Shown here piece after piece: positions 9,290 through 17,652 of a stretch of 64,000 nucleotides of DNA (the stretch's first letter is position 1; every line of letters starts with the position of its first letter). The stretch is from positions 186,001 through 250,000 of the forward strand of contig NZ_QEHR01000006.1 of the NCBI RefSeq assembly GCF_003095375.1, in the 5' to 3' direction. The DNA comes from Marixanthomonas spongiae. GTDB lineage: Bacteria > Bacteroidota > Bacteroidia > Flavobacteriales > Flavobacteriaceae. The position numbers and the translations under genes were made by a program. The notes beneath the pieces were generated by a model. It was not told the DNA's origin, did not search any database, and saw only the letters and a program-made list of their open reading frames with translations.

Positions 9290-9658
9290 ATGAAAAATAT
9301 AATCACACTTTTAGCTTTAATAGCAATAGTAGGAATTGGTACTGCACAAGAAGTAAAGAAAAATAAATATGTGCTAACAGGATTAGATGGAAATGTTATT
9401 GAAGCAACGTTATATCACGACAATGGTGTAGTGGCACAAACAGGTTTTTATACATTAGATAATAAATTACAGGGAGAGTGGATTAGCTATGACACGAATG
9501 GAAATAAAACTGCCATTGCTAATTATGACAACGGAAGAAAAGTAGGTTCTTGGATGTTCTTTCAAGGGGAATCCATAAAAGAGGTTACGTATTCTAATTC
9601 TAGGATAGCAAAAGTAAATACTTGGGAAGTAACAGATACACGTGTAGTTTCCAACTAG
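9290..9658 (+). CDS. Secreted MORN-repeat (YwqK-like) protein
   Basis: A 122-residue exported protein with a signal peptide MKNIITLLALIAIVGIGTAQ. The rest holds MORN-2-type units with the pattern (Y)xNGxxxGxW: DNKLQGEWISYDTNGN near residues 64-79 and DNGRKVGSWMFFQGE near residues 84-98. Such small secreted MORN proteins are frequent in Flavobacteriia and their function is not established; annotations as a toxin-antitoxin component or an adenylyltransferase come from distant similarity and should not be trusted. Its promoter region shares phased ATGT repeats with that of the porin, which suggests common control. It ends at a strong bidirectional terminator. Confidence 0.75.
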   Translation: MKNIITLLALIAIVGIGTAQEVKKNKYVLTGLDGNVIEATLYHDNGVVAQTGFYTLDNKLQGEWISYDTNGNKTAIANYDNGRKVGSWMFFQGESIKEVTYSNSRIAKVNTWEVTDTRVVSN

Positions 9659-9681
9659 TTTTTATATAAAGTATTATTAAT

Positions 9682-9715
9682 AAAGAGGCTGTATTCAAAT
9701 GAATACAGCCTCTTT
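9682..9715. terminator. Bidirectional terminator
   Basis: Perfect 15-bp stem (9682-9696 with 9701-9715, core GAGGCTGTATTC) and the tetraloop AAAT, between convergent genes, with A and T tracts built into the stem. Confidence 0.92.
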
Positions 9716-9766
9716 TGCTAACAATAAATTACAAATAATAAGTTATTTTATCTGTCTTCTTTTAAA

Positions 9767-11710
9767 TTATAATCTTGCATTAATCCAAGTCCATCCCGAG
9801 ATGTCTACAGCAGTGCCGTTGAATACATCATCATCAGGAGTAGTTAACGGTACACCATCAACTATTATATTACTAACAGGACCATCGTCCTTCATGTCTA
9901 CATTTGTAGTGTGCCCGCTAAGTAGTACGTTGTTCATAGTAGCACCAGATTCTTTTTTAAACTGAAGTGCAATACCAGGATTAGATGAGATTGCTGTAAA
10001 GTTTTCGATAGTAGGATTTCCATTGTCACCATCAGCCTCGATAGCAGTTGAGAAACCTTCTATTTCGTGAAGTACATAGGTGTTTGTCAATAAACCATTC
10101 CATCCTTCGGTCCAGTCAACTGAATCATCTTCATTATTTTCAAGATACAAATTGTTTGCACCTACAGTACCACCAAAGAATTCAACACCATCATCAGCCC
10201 CATTTAATACTGCAACATTGTTTATTGAAGTTTCTGAACCCACAGCATATAACGAAACTCCGTTGTATTGAGACTCTGAATTAATTTGAGCTCCTGTACC
10301 TAAAATTACTAAGTAATCAACGTTACCAGAATCATCTGCGGGGTTTGATCCTCCATAAATAAATCCACCTACTTCAGCCGTTGCATCAATCCCCGCAGTT
10401 GTAGGAGCATCACCACAAATGGTCAATCCACCCCAGTCTCCCGGTTGTGCATTTTGTGAAGACATTACCACTGGATTATTAGCTGTACCATTTATTTTAA
10501 TTGAACCTCCTTTTAAAACAGCAAGATATATTTCTGTACCAGCATCACGAGCCGTAATTTTAGTTCCAGCTGGGATAATTAATTCACCTCCTGCTTGAAC
10601 CCGAAGTGCACTATTTAATAAATATCTTTCGGTTGGGTCTAATGTTACACTTCCTGTGATATCTCCCTCTAATATTGTATAAGCAGCACCAGTTTGATTA
10701 GAGTTTACCCAATCAAAAAGAGCTACATCCACTGTCGGAGCAGCTACATATGAAAGGCTTGGATTAGCAACCTCTCCATCAATAATTACATTTTCTAATG
10801 GTCCATTGTCTTTCATGTCAATAGAGACTTCATACCCTGTTAATGAAAGCCCAGTTATAGTTGCACCAGATTCTTTTTTAAATTGAAGTGCAGTCCCTCC
10901 TGTAGAAGAAACAGCTGTAAAGTTTATCAATTTTGGGTTGTTATTATCTCCGTCTGCTTCAACAGCAGTGGAAAAACCATCAATAGTATGAAGTACATAA
11001 GTATTAGTCACTGTTCCATTCCAACCTTCAGTCCAATCAACAGCGTCATCTTCGTTGTTTTCTAGGTAAAGGTTTTCAACAGAAACAGTTCCTCCAAAAA
11101 ACTCAACCCCATCATCAGCACCATTAATAATGGCTACGTTTTTAATAGTTGTACCAGAACCAACAGAATATAGGGTTAAACCATTGTATTGAGATTCAGA
11201 GTTAATTTGAGCTCCGGCTCCTTCAATAATTAGATAATTGATATTTCCTGAACTGTCACTATCATTAGTACCCCCATACACAAGTTGGCTAACCTCAGCA
11301 GTTGTATCTACACCTGCAGTAGTAGTTGCTTCTCCTAAAAGTACAAGACCTCCCCAATCTCCTGGGGTTCCGTCTTCCGATTTCATTATTACAGGAAGTG
11401 AAGCAGAACCATTGATATCTATTTGAGCACCTTGTTCTACTGCAATAAAGTTATTCGTTCCTCTTTTAGAAACAATTACAGTTCCTGCAGGAATAGTTAA
11501 CTTATTACCAGATTTTACTGTAAAAGTTCCATCAAGTATATATTCTTGAGAAGGATCTAGTACTCTGTCTGATTCCAAATCTCCTGTTAGGTTAGAGTCT
11601 TCTACTGGATCGTCGTCACTTGATACAAAGTCATCATCACTACTACAGCTCGTCGCTATTAGTAAACTTAATACGGCAAAATAACTTGCCATTAATTTCA
11701 TCTTTTTCAT
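9767..11710 (-). CDS. Surface lipoprotein with two beta-helix-like domains in tandem
   Basis: A 647-residue lipoprotein. The signal peptide ends in the lipobox LIATSC and is followed at once by SSDDD, which fits the Flavobacterium-type lipoprotein export signal for display on the cell surface. The mature part is two copies of a roughly 290-residue domain: residues 45-330 and 345-640 both contain GDWGGL, INSESQYNG, NGADDGVEFFGGTV, LYLENNEDD, VDWTEGWNG and ALQFKKESGAT. Repeated short strands suggest a right-handed beta-helix. It lies 30 bases after the TonB receptor on the same strand, so it is probably the substrate-binding or accessory partner of that receptor. The ligand is unknown. Confidence 0.8.
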   Translation of the reverse strand: MKKMKLMASYFAVLSLLIATSCSSDDDFVSSDDDPVEDSNLTGDLESDRVLDPSQEYILDGTFTVKSGNKLTIPAGTVIVSKRGTNNFIAVEQGAQIDINGSASLPVIMKSEDGTPGDWGGLVLLGEATTTAGVDTTAEVSQLVYGGTNDSDSSGNINYLIIEGAGAQINSESQYNGLTLYSVGSGTTIKNVAIINGADDGVEFFGGTVSVENLYLENNEDDAVDWTEGWNGTVTNTYVLHTIDGFSTAVEADGDNNNPKLINFTAVSSTGGTALQFKKESGATITGLSLTGYEVSIDMKDNGPLENVIIDGEVANPSLSYVAAPTVDVALFDWVNSNQTGAAYTILEGDITGSVTLDPTERYLLNSALRVQAGGELIIPAGTKITARDAGTEIYLAVLKGGSIKINGTANNPVVMSSQNAQPGDWGGLTICGDAPTTAGIDATAEVGGFIYGGSNPADDSGNVDYLVILGTGAQINSESQYNGVSLYAVGSETSINNVAVLNGADDGVEFFGGTVGANNLYLENNEDDSVDWTEGWNGLLTNTYVLHEIEGFSTAIEADGDNGNPTIENFTAISSNPGIALQFKKESGATMNNVLLSGHTTNVDMKDDGPVSNIIVDGVPLTTPDDDVFNGTAVDISGWTWINARL

Positions 11711-11740
11711 GTTAGTTTAAATTAAATTACACATTGATTG

Positions 11741-14515
11741 TTAAAAAATATATTTAAGGTTTAATCCTAATTGCACTCCACGAGTATAAGAGAGGACTGT
11801 TTTTTCTGATTCAATTCCTGTAGTACTCGGTCGTACTAATTGGGTTCTTTTTATTTCTGGGTTTAGTAAATTTTTTCCTGAAAGTCCTACTCTCCAATGT
11901 TCACCAAACTCTTTGTTTATAATTAAATCAAGCGTCACAAAACCATTTTCTACTATGGCATCATTGTAGTTTATATCACTTGAGGTTTGTATTTCGGGAG
12001 CTCCTAGAGCATATATACGGTCTGAAGCATAATTTCCAGTTAATGTTGCTTCAAATGGATTTTCAGTATTTGTGTCAAAATTTAAAGATCCGTTTACAAT
12101 CCAATCTGAAGCTCCTTGTAAATCTGTTTCGGTAAGGCCTTTGTATCTAAAGGTTCTTATAAATGTTCCGTTTTCGTCAAAGACTTCTTTCAAGTCTTGT
12201 TTATGCCACATTCTTGAGGCATTTACACTTAGCTTCAAATTTGGGTTTTCATCTCCGTCTATTACGAGAACACGACCTTCCACTTCTAAACCATATACTT
12301 CGGCTTCGTTTCCAGAATTGAAGTAGGAGAAAACCCCTGCAGATCCTCTATCCTGAACTTTGTTAATTGGATCTTCAATTTTTTTGTAAAAACCAGTAAC
12401 AGATAGCAGTTCGTCTCTTGAAGGGAAAAACTCCCATTTCAAGTCATAATTATAATTGTTTGATGCTTCAATATCTGGGTTACCTCTGGTTACTTGGCCA
12501 ACAGGTGATACATATTCAAAAGGAGCTATTTCTTTAAACTCAGGTAAGGTAGTAGTATAACTGTTTGCAAATCGGATGCTTTGTTTTTCATTGATAGCAT
12601 ACTTTAAATTGAATGAAGGGTACAAACGACGGTAATCTTTATTTGTTGAACTTGTTCTCCCCGGGAAGTTGTTAACATCAAAATCTACATCAATATCATC
12701 TTTTTGAAACCGTAAACCTCCTTGTATGGTAAATTTGCCTGTAGTTCCCACAAAATCAAAATATCCTGCGATAGATTGTAGTGTGCCTTCGTACAAATCA
12801 GGTTGAAGCTCATTCACTTTCAAAAGTCCATTGGTAAAGTTTTCTTGAGTAAATATTTCTGAAATTTGATCAATAGACTCTGGGTTAATAGCATTTGTAA
12901 ATGCTTCCTCAACACCAAAAAACTGTGAACCAAAGTCACGCGTTTTCTTTCTGAAGTTTCCACCCACATTTATATGAAGTAAGTTGCTTTCTTCATCTAT
13001 AATTTTAAAAACATCGTTAAGACGTCCATTATATTCTACATCTTCAATTTTCTGAATACTTTTACGCTGCTGAAAACCACCATTTCTCCCTAATTGTACT
13101 AGATTATCATTAAAGTTTACTTCGTTTCTAATACGGTTGGGTTCATCGGCACTTAAAAAGTTATATCCAGCCCCCCAAGTAAGTGTATTATTTTCAGATA
13201 GATTATGATCTCCAGTTAATTGCGTAACAGAAAGCAATGTCTTTTTAAGGTTTTGATCCCTGATAAATTGGAATAACCCCTCTGAAGGATCTGTTTCTTC
13301 AAAAATAGTTGCAGTTCCAGCTCTCCCTCCTTCAAAAACCTGGTCTTCAATTTTATTGATTACAAGCGTATTAAATTTTATATCGTTATTGTCGTTCGCT
13401 CTAAAACGAACACTCAATAAACCTGAAGTAGCAATTTCTTTTTTCCACGTAATCGCATCAGGAATAGTATCATCTATAAAGTTTGAACGGTATTGTCTAA
13501 AAACGCCATTTCTATATTCAAAATCTGAAGATTGACCAGCGGTAAATAACACGCGTATTCTGTCGCCTATTTTGGATCCAGCTGTAAAAGAATATGATCT
13601 GTTGATTGGAACATCTACTTTTTCCGGACTCCAGGTTTGCTGGGTTAGAGCGTCTTTTGTATTAAAATCTTTTGAATAAAAACCAGCGGTTACATCATTA
13701 TTATTTGGGGAAACTTTAAAATTATTAAAGACACCATCGCTTACCACGTTTGTATTAACTGAAGAGCTTGCGCTAACGGCATACTCACTACTTCCACTTA
13801 GTTCTTTCGAAGTAATATCGATGTTTCCAGAAGCTTGATCTGCAGATATCCTTGGAGAAGTAGTTTTACTCACAGATACACTCTGAATTAAACGAGTAGG
13901 AAAGAGTTCTAGATTGATATTTTTACGTTCAATATCATCTGAAGGAATAGGCAATCCATTCAGCGTAGTATATAAATAGCGATCTCCAAGACCACGTACA
14001 AATACATCGCCGGTGCCATCAGTTTTGTTTACCCCTGAAATTTTGGTAGTCGCCGATGAAACATCTGAAACCCCCATTTTCGACATCTGTTCTGCGCCAA
14101 TACTCTCTTTAATTTCAACTGCTTTTTTCTGTTCAAGCAGTAAAGCAACTTCACTTTCACGACGTATAGTAGTTTTAATAACCACTTCATCCAATGCCGC
14201 TGCACTAGCGCCAAGTGGTACATTAATTGTGGTCACCTTATTTCCTTCTACCGTAACATCGTTGATTTCTACGGTTTCATACCCCACAAAGCTATACACC
14301 AGTGTGTAAGTTCCAGGAACTACATTTTTTAACTCATAAAGACCGTCAAAATCTGACGTAGTCCCTTTTTCTGAATTTTTTATTAAAACGTTAGCAAAAG
14401 GCAGTGGTTCATTATTATAGTCTTTGTCAGTAAGTTTTCCTACGATAGAACCCGTGTTTTGGGCAGATACCAAAGTTGTTAATGCAATTGCTAAAAGTGT
14501 GAAAAATTTCTTCAT
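11741..14515 (-). CDS. TonB-dependent outer-membrane receptor
   Basis: A 924-residue receptor for active uptake across the outer membrane. Order: signal peptide (ending LVSAQ, residues 1-18), carboxypeptidase-D-like domain (about 22-105, with TTSDFDGLYELKNVVPGTY), plug domain (about 125-240, with ISGVNKTDGTGDVFVRGLG and YTTLNGLPIP), then a 22-strand barrel ending in an aromatic residue (LGLNLKYIF). The plug-domain wording matches receptors that pair with beta-helix surface lipoproteins rather than SusC/SusD pairs; the partner gene follows 30 bases downstream. It shares a noncoding interval with the divergent dgt gene, where TTAAC occurs three times (14607-14625). Confidence 0.92.
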   Translation of the reverse strand: MKKFFTLLAIALTTLVSAQNTGSIVGKLTDKDYNNEPLPFANVLIKNSEKGTTSDFDGLYELKNVVPGTYTLVYSFVGYETVEINDVTVEGNKVTTINVPLGASAAALDEVVIKTTIRRESEVALLLEQKKAVEIKESIGAEQMSKMGVSDVSSATTKISGVNKTDGTGDVFVRGLGDRYLYTTLNGLPIPSDDIERKNINLELFPTRLIQSVSVSKTTSPRISADQASGNIDITSKELSGSSEYAVSASSSVNTNVVSDGVFNNFKVSPNNNDVTAGFYSKDFNTKDALTQQTWSPEKVDVPINRSYSFTAGSKIGDRIRVLFTAGQSSDFEYRNGVFRQYRSNFIDDTIPDAITWKKEIATSGLLSVRFRANDNNDIKFNTLVINKIEDQVFEGGRAGTATIFEETDPSEGLFQFIRDQNLKKTLLSVTQLTGDHNLSENNTLTWGAGYNFLSADEPNRIRNEVNFNDNLVQLGRNGGFQQRKSIQKIEDVEYNGRLNDVFKIIDEESNLLHINVGGNFRKKTRDFGSQFFGVEEAFTNAINPESIDQISEIFTQENFTNGLLKVNELQPDLYEGTLQSIAGYFDFVGTTGKFTIQGGLRFQKDDIDVDFDVNNFPGRTSSTNKDYRRLYPSFNLKYAINEKQSIRFANSYTTTLPEFKEIAPFEYVSPVGQVTRGNPDIEASNNYNYDLKWEFFPSRDELLSVTGFYKKIEDPINKVQDRGSAGVFSYFNSGNEAEVYGLEVEGRVLVIDGDENPNLKLSVNASRMWHKQDLKEVFDENGTFIRTFRYKGLTETDLQGASDWIVNGSLNFDTNTENPFEATLTGNYASDRIYALGAPEIQTSSDINYNDAIVENGFVTLDLIINKEFGEHWRVGLSGKNLLNPEIKRTQLVRPSTTGIESEKTVLSYTRGVQLGLNLKYIF

Positions 14516-14687
14516 TCCTTAATTTAAATTTCTTGCCGCAAAGAAACCTACACATTGTAAAGATGGTGTTAAGTGGGTATTACTAATATGTCATAAGAAG
14601 GTTACTTTAACGTTAACTGCTTAACATTGCCTTTTCACTTGGCGTGGTTTGTTCAAAATAGTATCTTGCATGTAAAATTTCAGTCTT

Positions 14688-16031
14688 ATGATGCAATGGG
14701 AAAAACTGCTCTCGCTTAAACGACAAGGCGATACCAATAAACGATTACGGATAGAACAAGATGAAACCCGCTTAGGTTTCGAAGTAGATTACGACCGAGT
14801 TATATTTTCTTCTGCTTTTAGAAGCTTACAGGATAAAACCCAAGTCATTCCACTTTCTCAAACCTCTTTTGTTCATACGCGTTTAACCCATAGTCTTGAA
14901 GTTTCAGTAGTAGGTCGCTCATTAGGGAGACAAGTAGGCAAGGCTCTTCTTGAAAAATACCCACAGCTACAAAAAACACATGGCTATCAGTTTAACGATT
15001 TTGGTGCTATTGTGGCAGCAGCAGCTTTAGCACACGATATTGGAAATCCACCTTTTGGGCATAGTGGTGAAAAAGCAATAGGCGATTATTTTTTAAATGG
15101 AAAAGGGAAGCGTTTTAAAGAAAAATTAACCCCAAAACAATACCAAGACTTAGTCGATTTTGAAGGAAATGCCAATGGGTTTAAAATTTTAACCGAAACC
15201 AAAAACGGTGTGGAAGGTGGCTTGCGTTTGTCTTACGCTACACTAGGTGCGTTTACAAAATATCCAAAAGAATCGCTACCAAAGAAACCTACCAACCATA
15301 TAGCCGATAAAAAGTATGGTGTTTTTCAATCGGAAACTGCTTTTTTTGATGAGGTTGCTGAAGAATTAGGGTTGCTGGAACGAGGAGCTGACGAAAACCT
15401 AAGCTACTGCCGTCACCCCTTAGCATATTTGGTGGAAGCGGCAGATGACATATGTTATACCATTATCGATTTTGAAGATGGCATCAACCTCGGTTTGATC
15501 GAGGAAGAATTTGCGTTGGAATATTTAATCAATCTGGTAAAAAACACCATAAACACTGAAAAATACCATAACTTAAAGCAAAGTCCCGATCGGTTGGCGT
15601 ATTTGCGTTCGTTGGCCATCAACACCTTGATAACCGAAGCAGTTGAAGTATTTCTGAAACACGAGGAAGAAATTTTAAAAGGGGAGTTTAGTCAATCCTT
15701 GTTGGAAAAAAGCCGCTACCAAGCCCAGATAAACGATATCCTGCGTATTAGCATCGAAAAAATATACCAAAGTAAGGAAGTGGTGGAGAAAGAAATAGCG
15801 GGTTACAAAGTTTTGGAAACCTTGATAGACACGTTTACAACTTCGGTTGAAAATGTGCTGCGCGGTGAAGAACGCCATTACGACCGCCTGATTTTAAAAA
15901 ACTTTACGGAAACTATTTCTGATAAAGAATCGCTTTACAGAGCCATTTTAGCCGCGTGTCATTATGTGTCACGGTTAACCGATGGCAAGTCGCTGCAGTT
16001 GTTTGAGCGGGTGCGTGGGGATTTTAAGTAG
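14688..16031 (+). CDS. dgt: dGTP triphosphohydrolase (HD superfamily)
   Basis: Hydrolyses dGTP (and probably other dNTPs) to the nucleoside and triphosphate. The 447-residue protein has the N-terminal FRSLQDKTQVIPL and HTRLTHSLEVS motifs and the metal-binding HD pair in AHDIGNPPFGHSGE (near residue 115), with a second Asp in YLVEAADDICYTI (near residue 250). Length is right for the single-subunit form. Two ATG codons stand together at 14688 and 14691; either may be used. It is divergent from the TonB receptor and is the last chromosomal-type gene before the acquired segment. Confidence 0.95.
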   Translation: MMQWEKLLSLKRQGDTNKRLRIEQDETRLGFEVDYDRVIFSSAFRSLQDKTQVIPLSQTSFVHTRLTHSLEVSVVGRSLGRQVGKALLEKYPQLQKTHGYQFNDFGAIVAAAALAHDIGNPPFGHSGEKAIGDYFLNGKGKRFKEKLTPKQYQDLVDFEGNANGFKILTETKNGVEGGLRLSYATLGAFTKYPKESLPKKPTNHIADKKYGVFQSETAFFDEVAEELGLLERGADENLSYCRHPLAYLVEAADDICYTIIDFEDGINLGLIEEEFALEYLINLVKNTINTEKYHNLKQSPDRLAYLRSLAINTLITEAVEVFLKHEEEILKGEFSQSLLEKSRYQAQINDILRISIEKIYQSKEVVEKEIAGYKVLETLIDTFTTSVENVLRGEERHYDRLILKNFTETISDKESLYRAILAACHYVSRLTDGKSLQLFERVRGDFK

Positions 16032-16051
16032 ATGGGGTTGTTTTTATATAT

Positions 16052-16134
16052 TTGTTGTACACAAGCTCTGAAAGCCAACCGCACAGCCAAGCACATTTCA
16101 TTTTTTTCGTGCCTCAAAAAATAAAAAGAGCTTG
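16052..16134. repeat. Left cassette-boundary inverted repeats of the R-M segment
   Basis: TTGTTGTACAC (16052-16062) has an exact inverted copy at 19844-19854, on the other side of the R-M genes. Directly inside, CAAGCTCT (16062-16069) pairs with AGAGCTTG (16127-16134), with GCAC/GTGC nested, giving an extended hairpin. The segment around 16088-16145 also resembles 19717-19795 (CAAGCACATTT, TAAAAGAGCTT, CCAACGCT). These features mark the edge of acquired DNA. Confidence 0.55.
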
Positions 16135-16179
16135 CCTTTTCCCAACGCTTAAGATTGTTGATAAATATTTAGCTCATTA

Positions 16180-16210
16180 AGTGAGATAATAAGATATCAC
16201 TGTATATTTG
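16180..16210 (+). promoter_or_regulatory. Controller-type operator and -7 box of the R-M operon
   Basis: AGTGAGAT (16180-16187) and ATATCACT (16194-16201) form an inverted repeat with one mismatch and a 6-base spacer. It abuts the -7 box TATATTTG (16203-16210). The related CTCATTAAGTGAG (16173-16185) overlaps its left half. A small HTH protein follows, so autoregulation is likely. Confidence 0.55.
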
Positions 16211-16231
16211 AGAAATAGAAAACATTCTGAA

Positions 16232-16435
16232 ATGAATCGAATTAAAGAAGTTTTAGAAGAAAAAGGTATAAAGCAAACTTGGCTTGCTGAAAAATTAGGA
16301 AAAAGTTACAATATGGTCAACTCCTATGTTCAAAACAGAAGACAACCAAGTATTGAAGATTTATACAAAATTGGAGAGATTTTAAATATTGAAGCTAAAG
16401 ATTTGCTTGTAGCATCTTTAGAAAAAAAGAACTAA
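16232..16435 (+). CDS. HTH controller-like regulator of the R-M operon
   Basis: A 67-residue XRE-family protein, MNRIKEVLEEKGIKQTWLAE at the N-terminus, with the helix-turn-helix at about residues 13-36 (TWLAEKLGKSYNMVNSYVQN). I use the ATG at 16232; a TTG at 16208 is in frame but falls within the TATATTTG -7 box and is unlikely. Small XRE proteins ahead of methyltransferase genes (C proteins) time the expression of restriction enzymes, and the inverted repeat next to the promoter fits autoregulation. The gene is 5 bases before the first methyltransferase gene. Role as C protein is inferred from position. Confidence 0.8.
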   Translation: MNRIKEVLEEKGIKQTWLAEKLGKSYNMVNSYVQNRRQPSIEDLYKIGEILNIEAKDLLVASLEKKN

Positions 16436-16440
16436 GATAT

Positions 16441-17652
16441 ATGCTTGCAACTTACAAGTTAGAGAGAGAATTTTTATCATTATTAGAAGAGCCTCAATTG
16501 AGGTTGTTTGAAAGCGAATTCAAAATAAAAAAAGATGAGTTTCTAGGAATTAAATTTGACAAACGTGGTTACACAGTCAATGATAAAATTGAACAAATCC
16601 TTGATAGTAAAATTCAAACTATTGGGTTCTTTTCAGGAGCAGGAGGTTTAGACATAGGTTCTCAATTAGCAGGAAGTAAAGTAATTTCTAGTTTAGATTT
16701 TGATAAAGACAGTGTAGCTACAATGAAGAGAAACAAATACTTTTCACATTCATCACATTTCCATAGAGATATTAAAGAGATGAGTGCTTTAGATTATTCT
16801 AAAATAATTAAAGAGAATAATCCAGAAAAATTAATTTTAGTTGGAGGTCCACCTTGTCAACCTTTTTCGAAAGCTGGCTATTGGGTTACTCATAAAAACA
16901 GACTAGGAAGTGAAGACCCAAGAAATATGATTGGTAATTATTTACGAATGATTGATGAATTGAGTCCAGACGGTTTTATTCTAGAAAATGTTGAAAGTTT
17001 ACTCCATCCTAAAAACAAACAAGCTGTACAAGATTTAGAAGAAGCTATAGACAAGTTAGGATACAAATACATTATTTATAGAGCCAACTCTCTCGATTTT
17101 GGTGTACCTCAAAAAAGAAAAAGAGTTTTCTTTATCGCATCCAAAAGTGGTATTTCAGGAGAACCTATAAAAACACACGGTACAGAAAAAGAAATAATTC
17201 TAAATACTAATTTAAAACCACACGAACGCGTAATTGATTGGATTGGTAAATTTGATAAAGACCAATACTTCGAACCCGAAGAATTAACTACAGGGAAAAC
17301 TTATGACGAAGAATTAAAACAAATTCCTCCTGGTAAAAACTATTTTGCATTAACAGAACGAGACGGACATCCAAATCCAAAATTTGAGGCGAACAAAAGA
17401 TTTTGGAGTTTCCTGTTAAAATTACATCCTAACCTACCTTCTTGGACTATTGCAGCTCAACCTGGTCCTTGGGTTGGTCCTTTTCATTGGAACAATAGAA
17501 GATTAAGAGTTCCTGAAATAGCTGCATTACAAACCTTTCCTGAAGATTATCATTTTGTTGGAACAAGGCGTTCTATTCAAAAACAAATTGGAAATGCTGT
17601 TCCTTCTTTCTTAGGAGAAGCAATTGTTAAACATTTAATCTCTAACATATGA
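16441..17652 (+). CDS. DNA (cytosine-5) methyltransferase 1 of the R-M system
   Basis: Transfers a methyl group from SAM to C5 of cytosine. The 403-residue protein has all main m5C motifs: I IGFFSGAGGLDIGSQLAG (residue 60 on), IV GGPPCQPFSKAGYW with the catalytic Cys, VI ILENVESL, VIII QKRKRVFFIA, and X QIGNAVPSFLG near the C-terminus. A 55-residue N-terminal extension precedes motif I. The region before motif X (RFWSFLLKLHPNLPSWTI) closely parallels methyltransferase 2. Base composition is clearly more AT-rich than dgt. It overlaps the next gene by 4 bases, so the two are translated together. Confidence 0.95.
   Translation: MLATYKLEREFLSLLEEPQLRLFESEFKIKKDEFLGIKFDKRGYTVNDKIEQILDSKIQTIGFFSGAGGLDIGSQLAGSKVISSLDFDKDSVATMKRNKYFSHSSHFHRDIKEMSALDYSKIIKENNPEKLILVGGPPCQPFSKAGYWVTHKNRLGSEDPRNMIGNYLRMIDELSPDGFILENVESLLHPKNKQAVQDLEEAIDKLGYKYIIYRANSLDFGVPQKRKRVFFIASKSGISGEPIKTHGTEKEIILNTNLKPHERVIDWIGKFDKDQYFEPEELTTGKTYDEELKQIPPGKNYFALTERDGHPNPKFEANKRFWSFLLKLHPNLPSWTIAAQPGPWVGPFHWNNRRLRVPEIAALQTFPEDYHFVGTRRSIQKQIGNAVPSFLGEAIVKHLISNI

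Noticed and set aside
9682-9715. CRISPR-like repeat
   Set aside because: Single hairpin with no spaced repetition; it is a terminator. No CRISPR array was found anywhere in the window.
14607-14625. Phosphate box before the TonB receptor
   Set aside because: TTAAC occurs three times but at 6- and 8-base steps, not the 11-base phase seen at the porin and MORN promoters.
16062-16134. Integron attC site
   Set aside because: The folding is similar but the RYYYAAC / GTTRRRY core sites are not present and no integrase is seen, so I call it only a cassette-like repeat.
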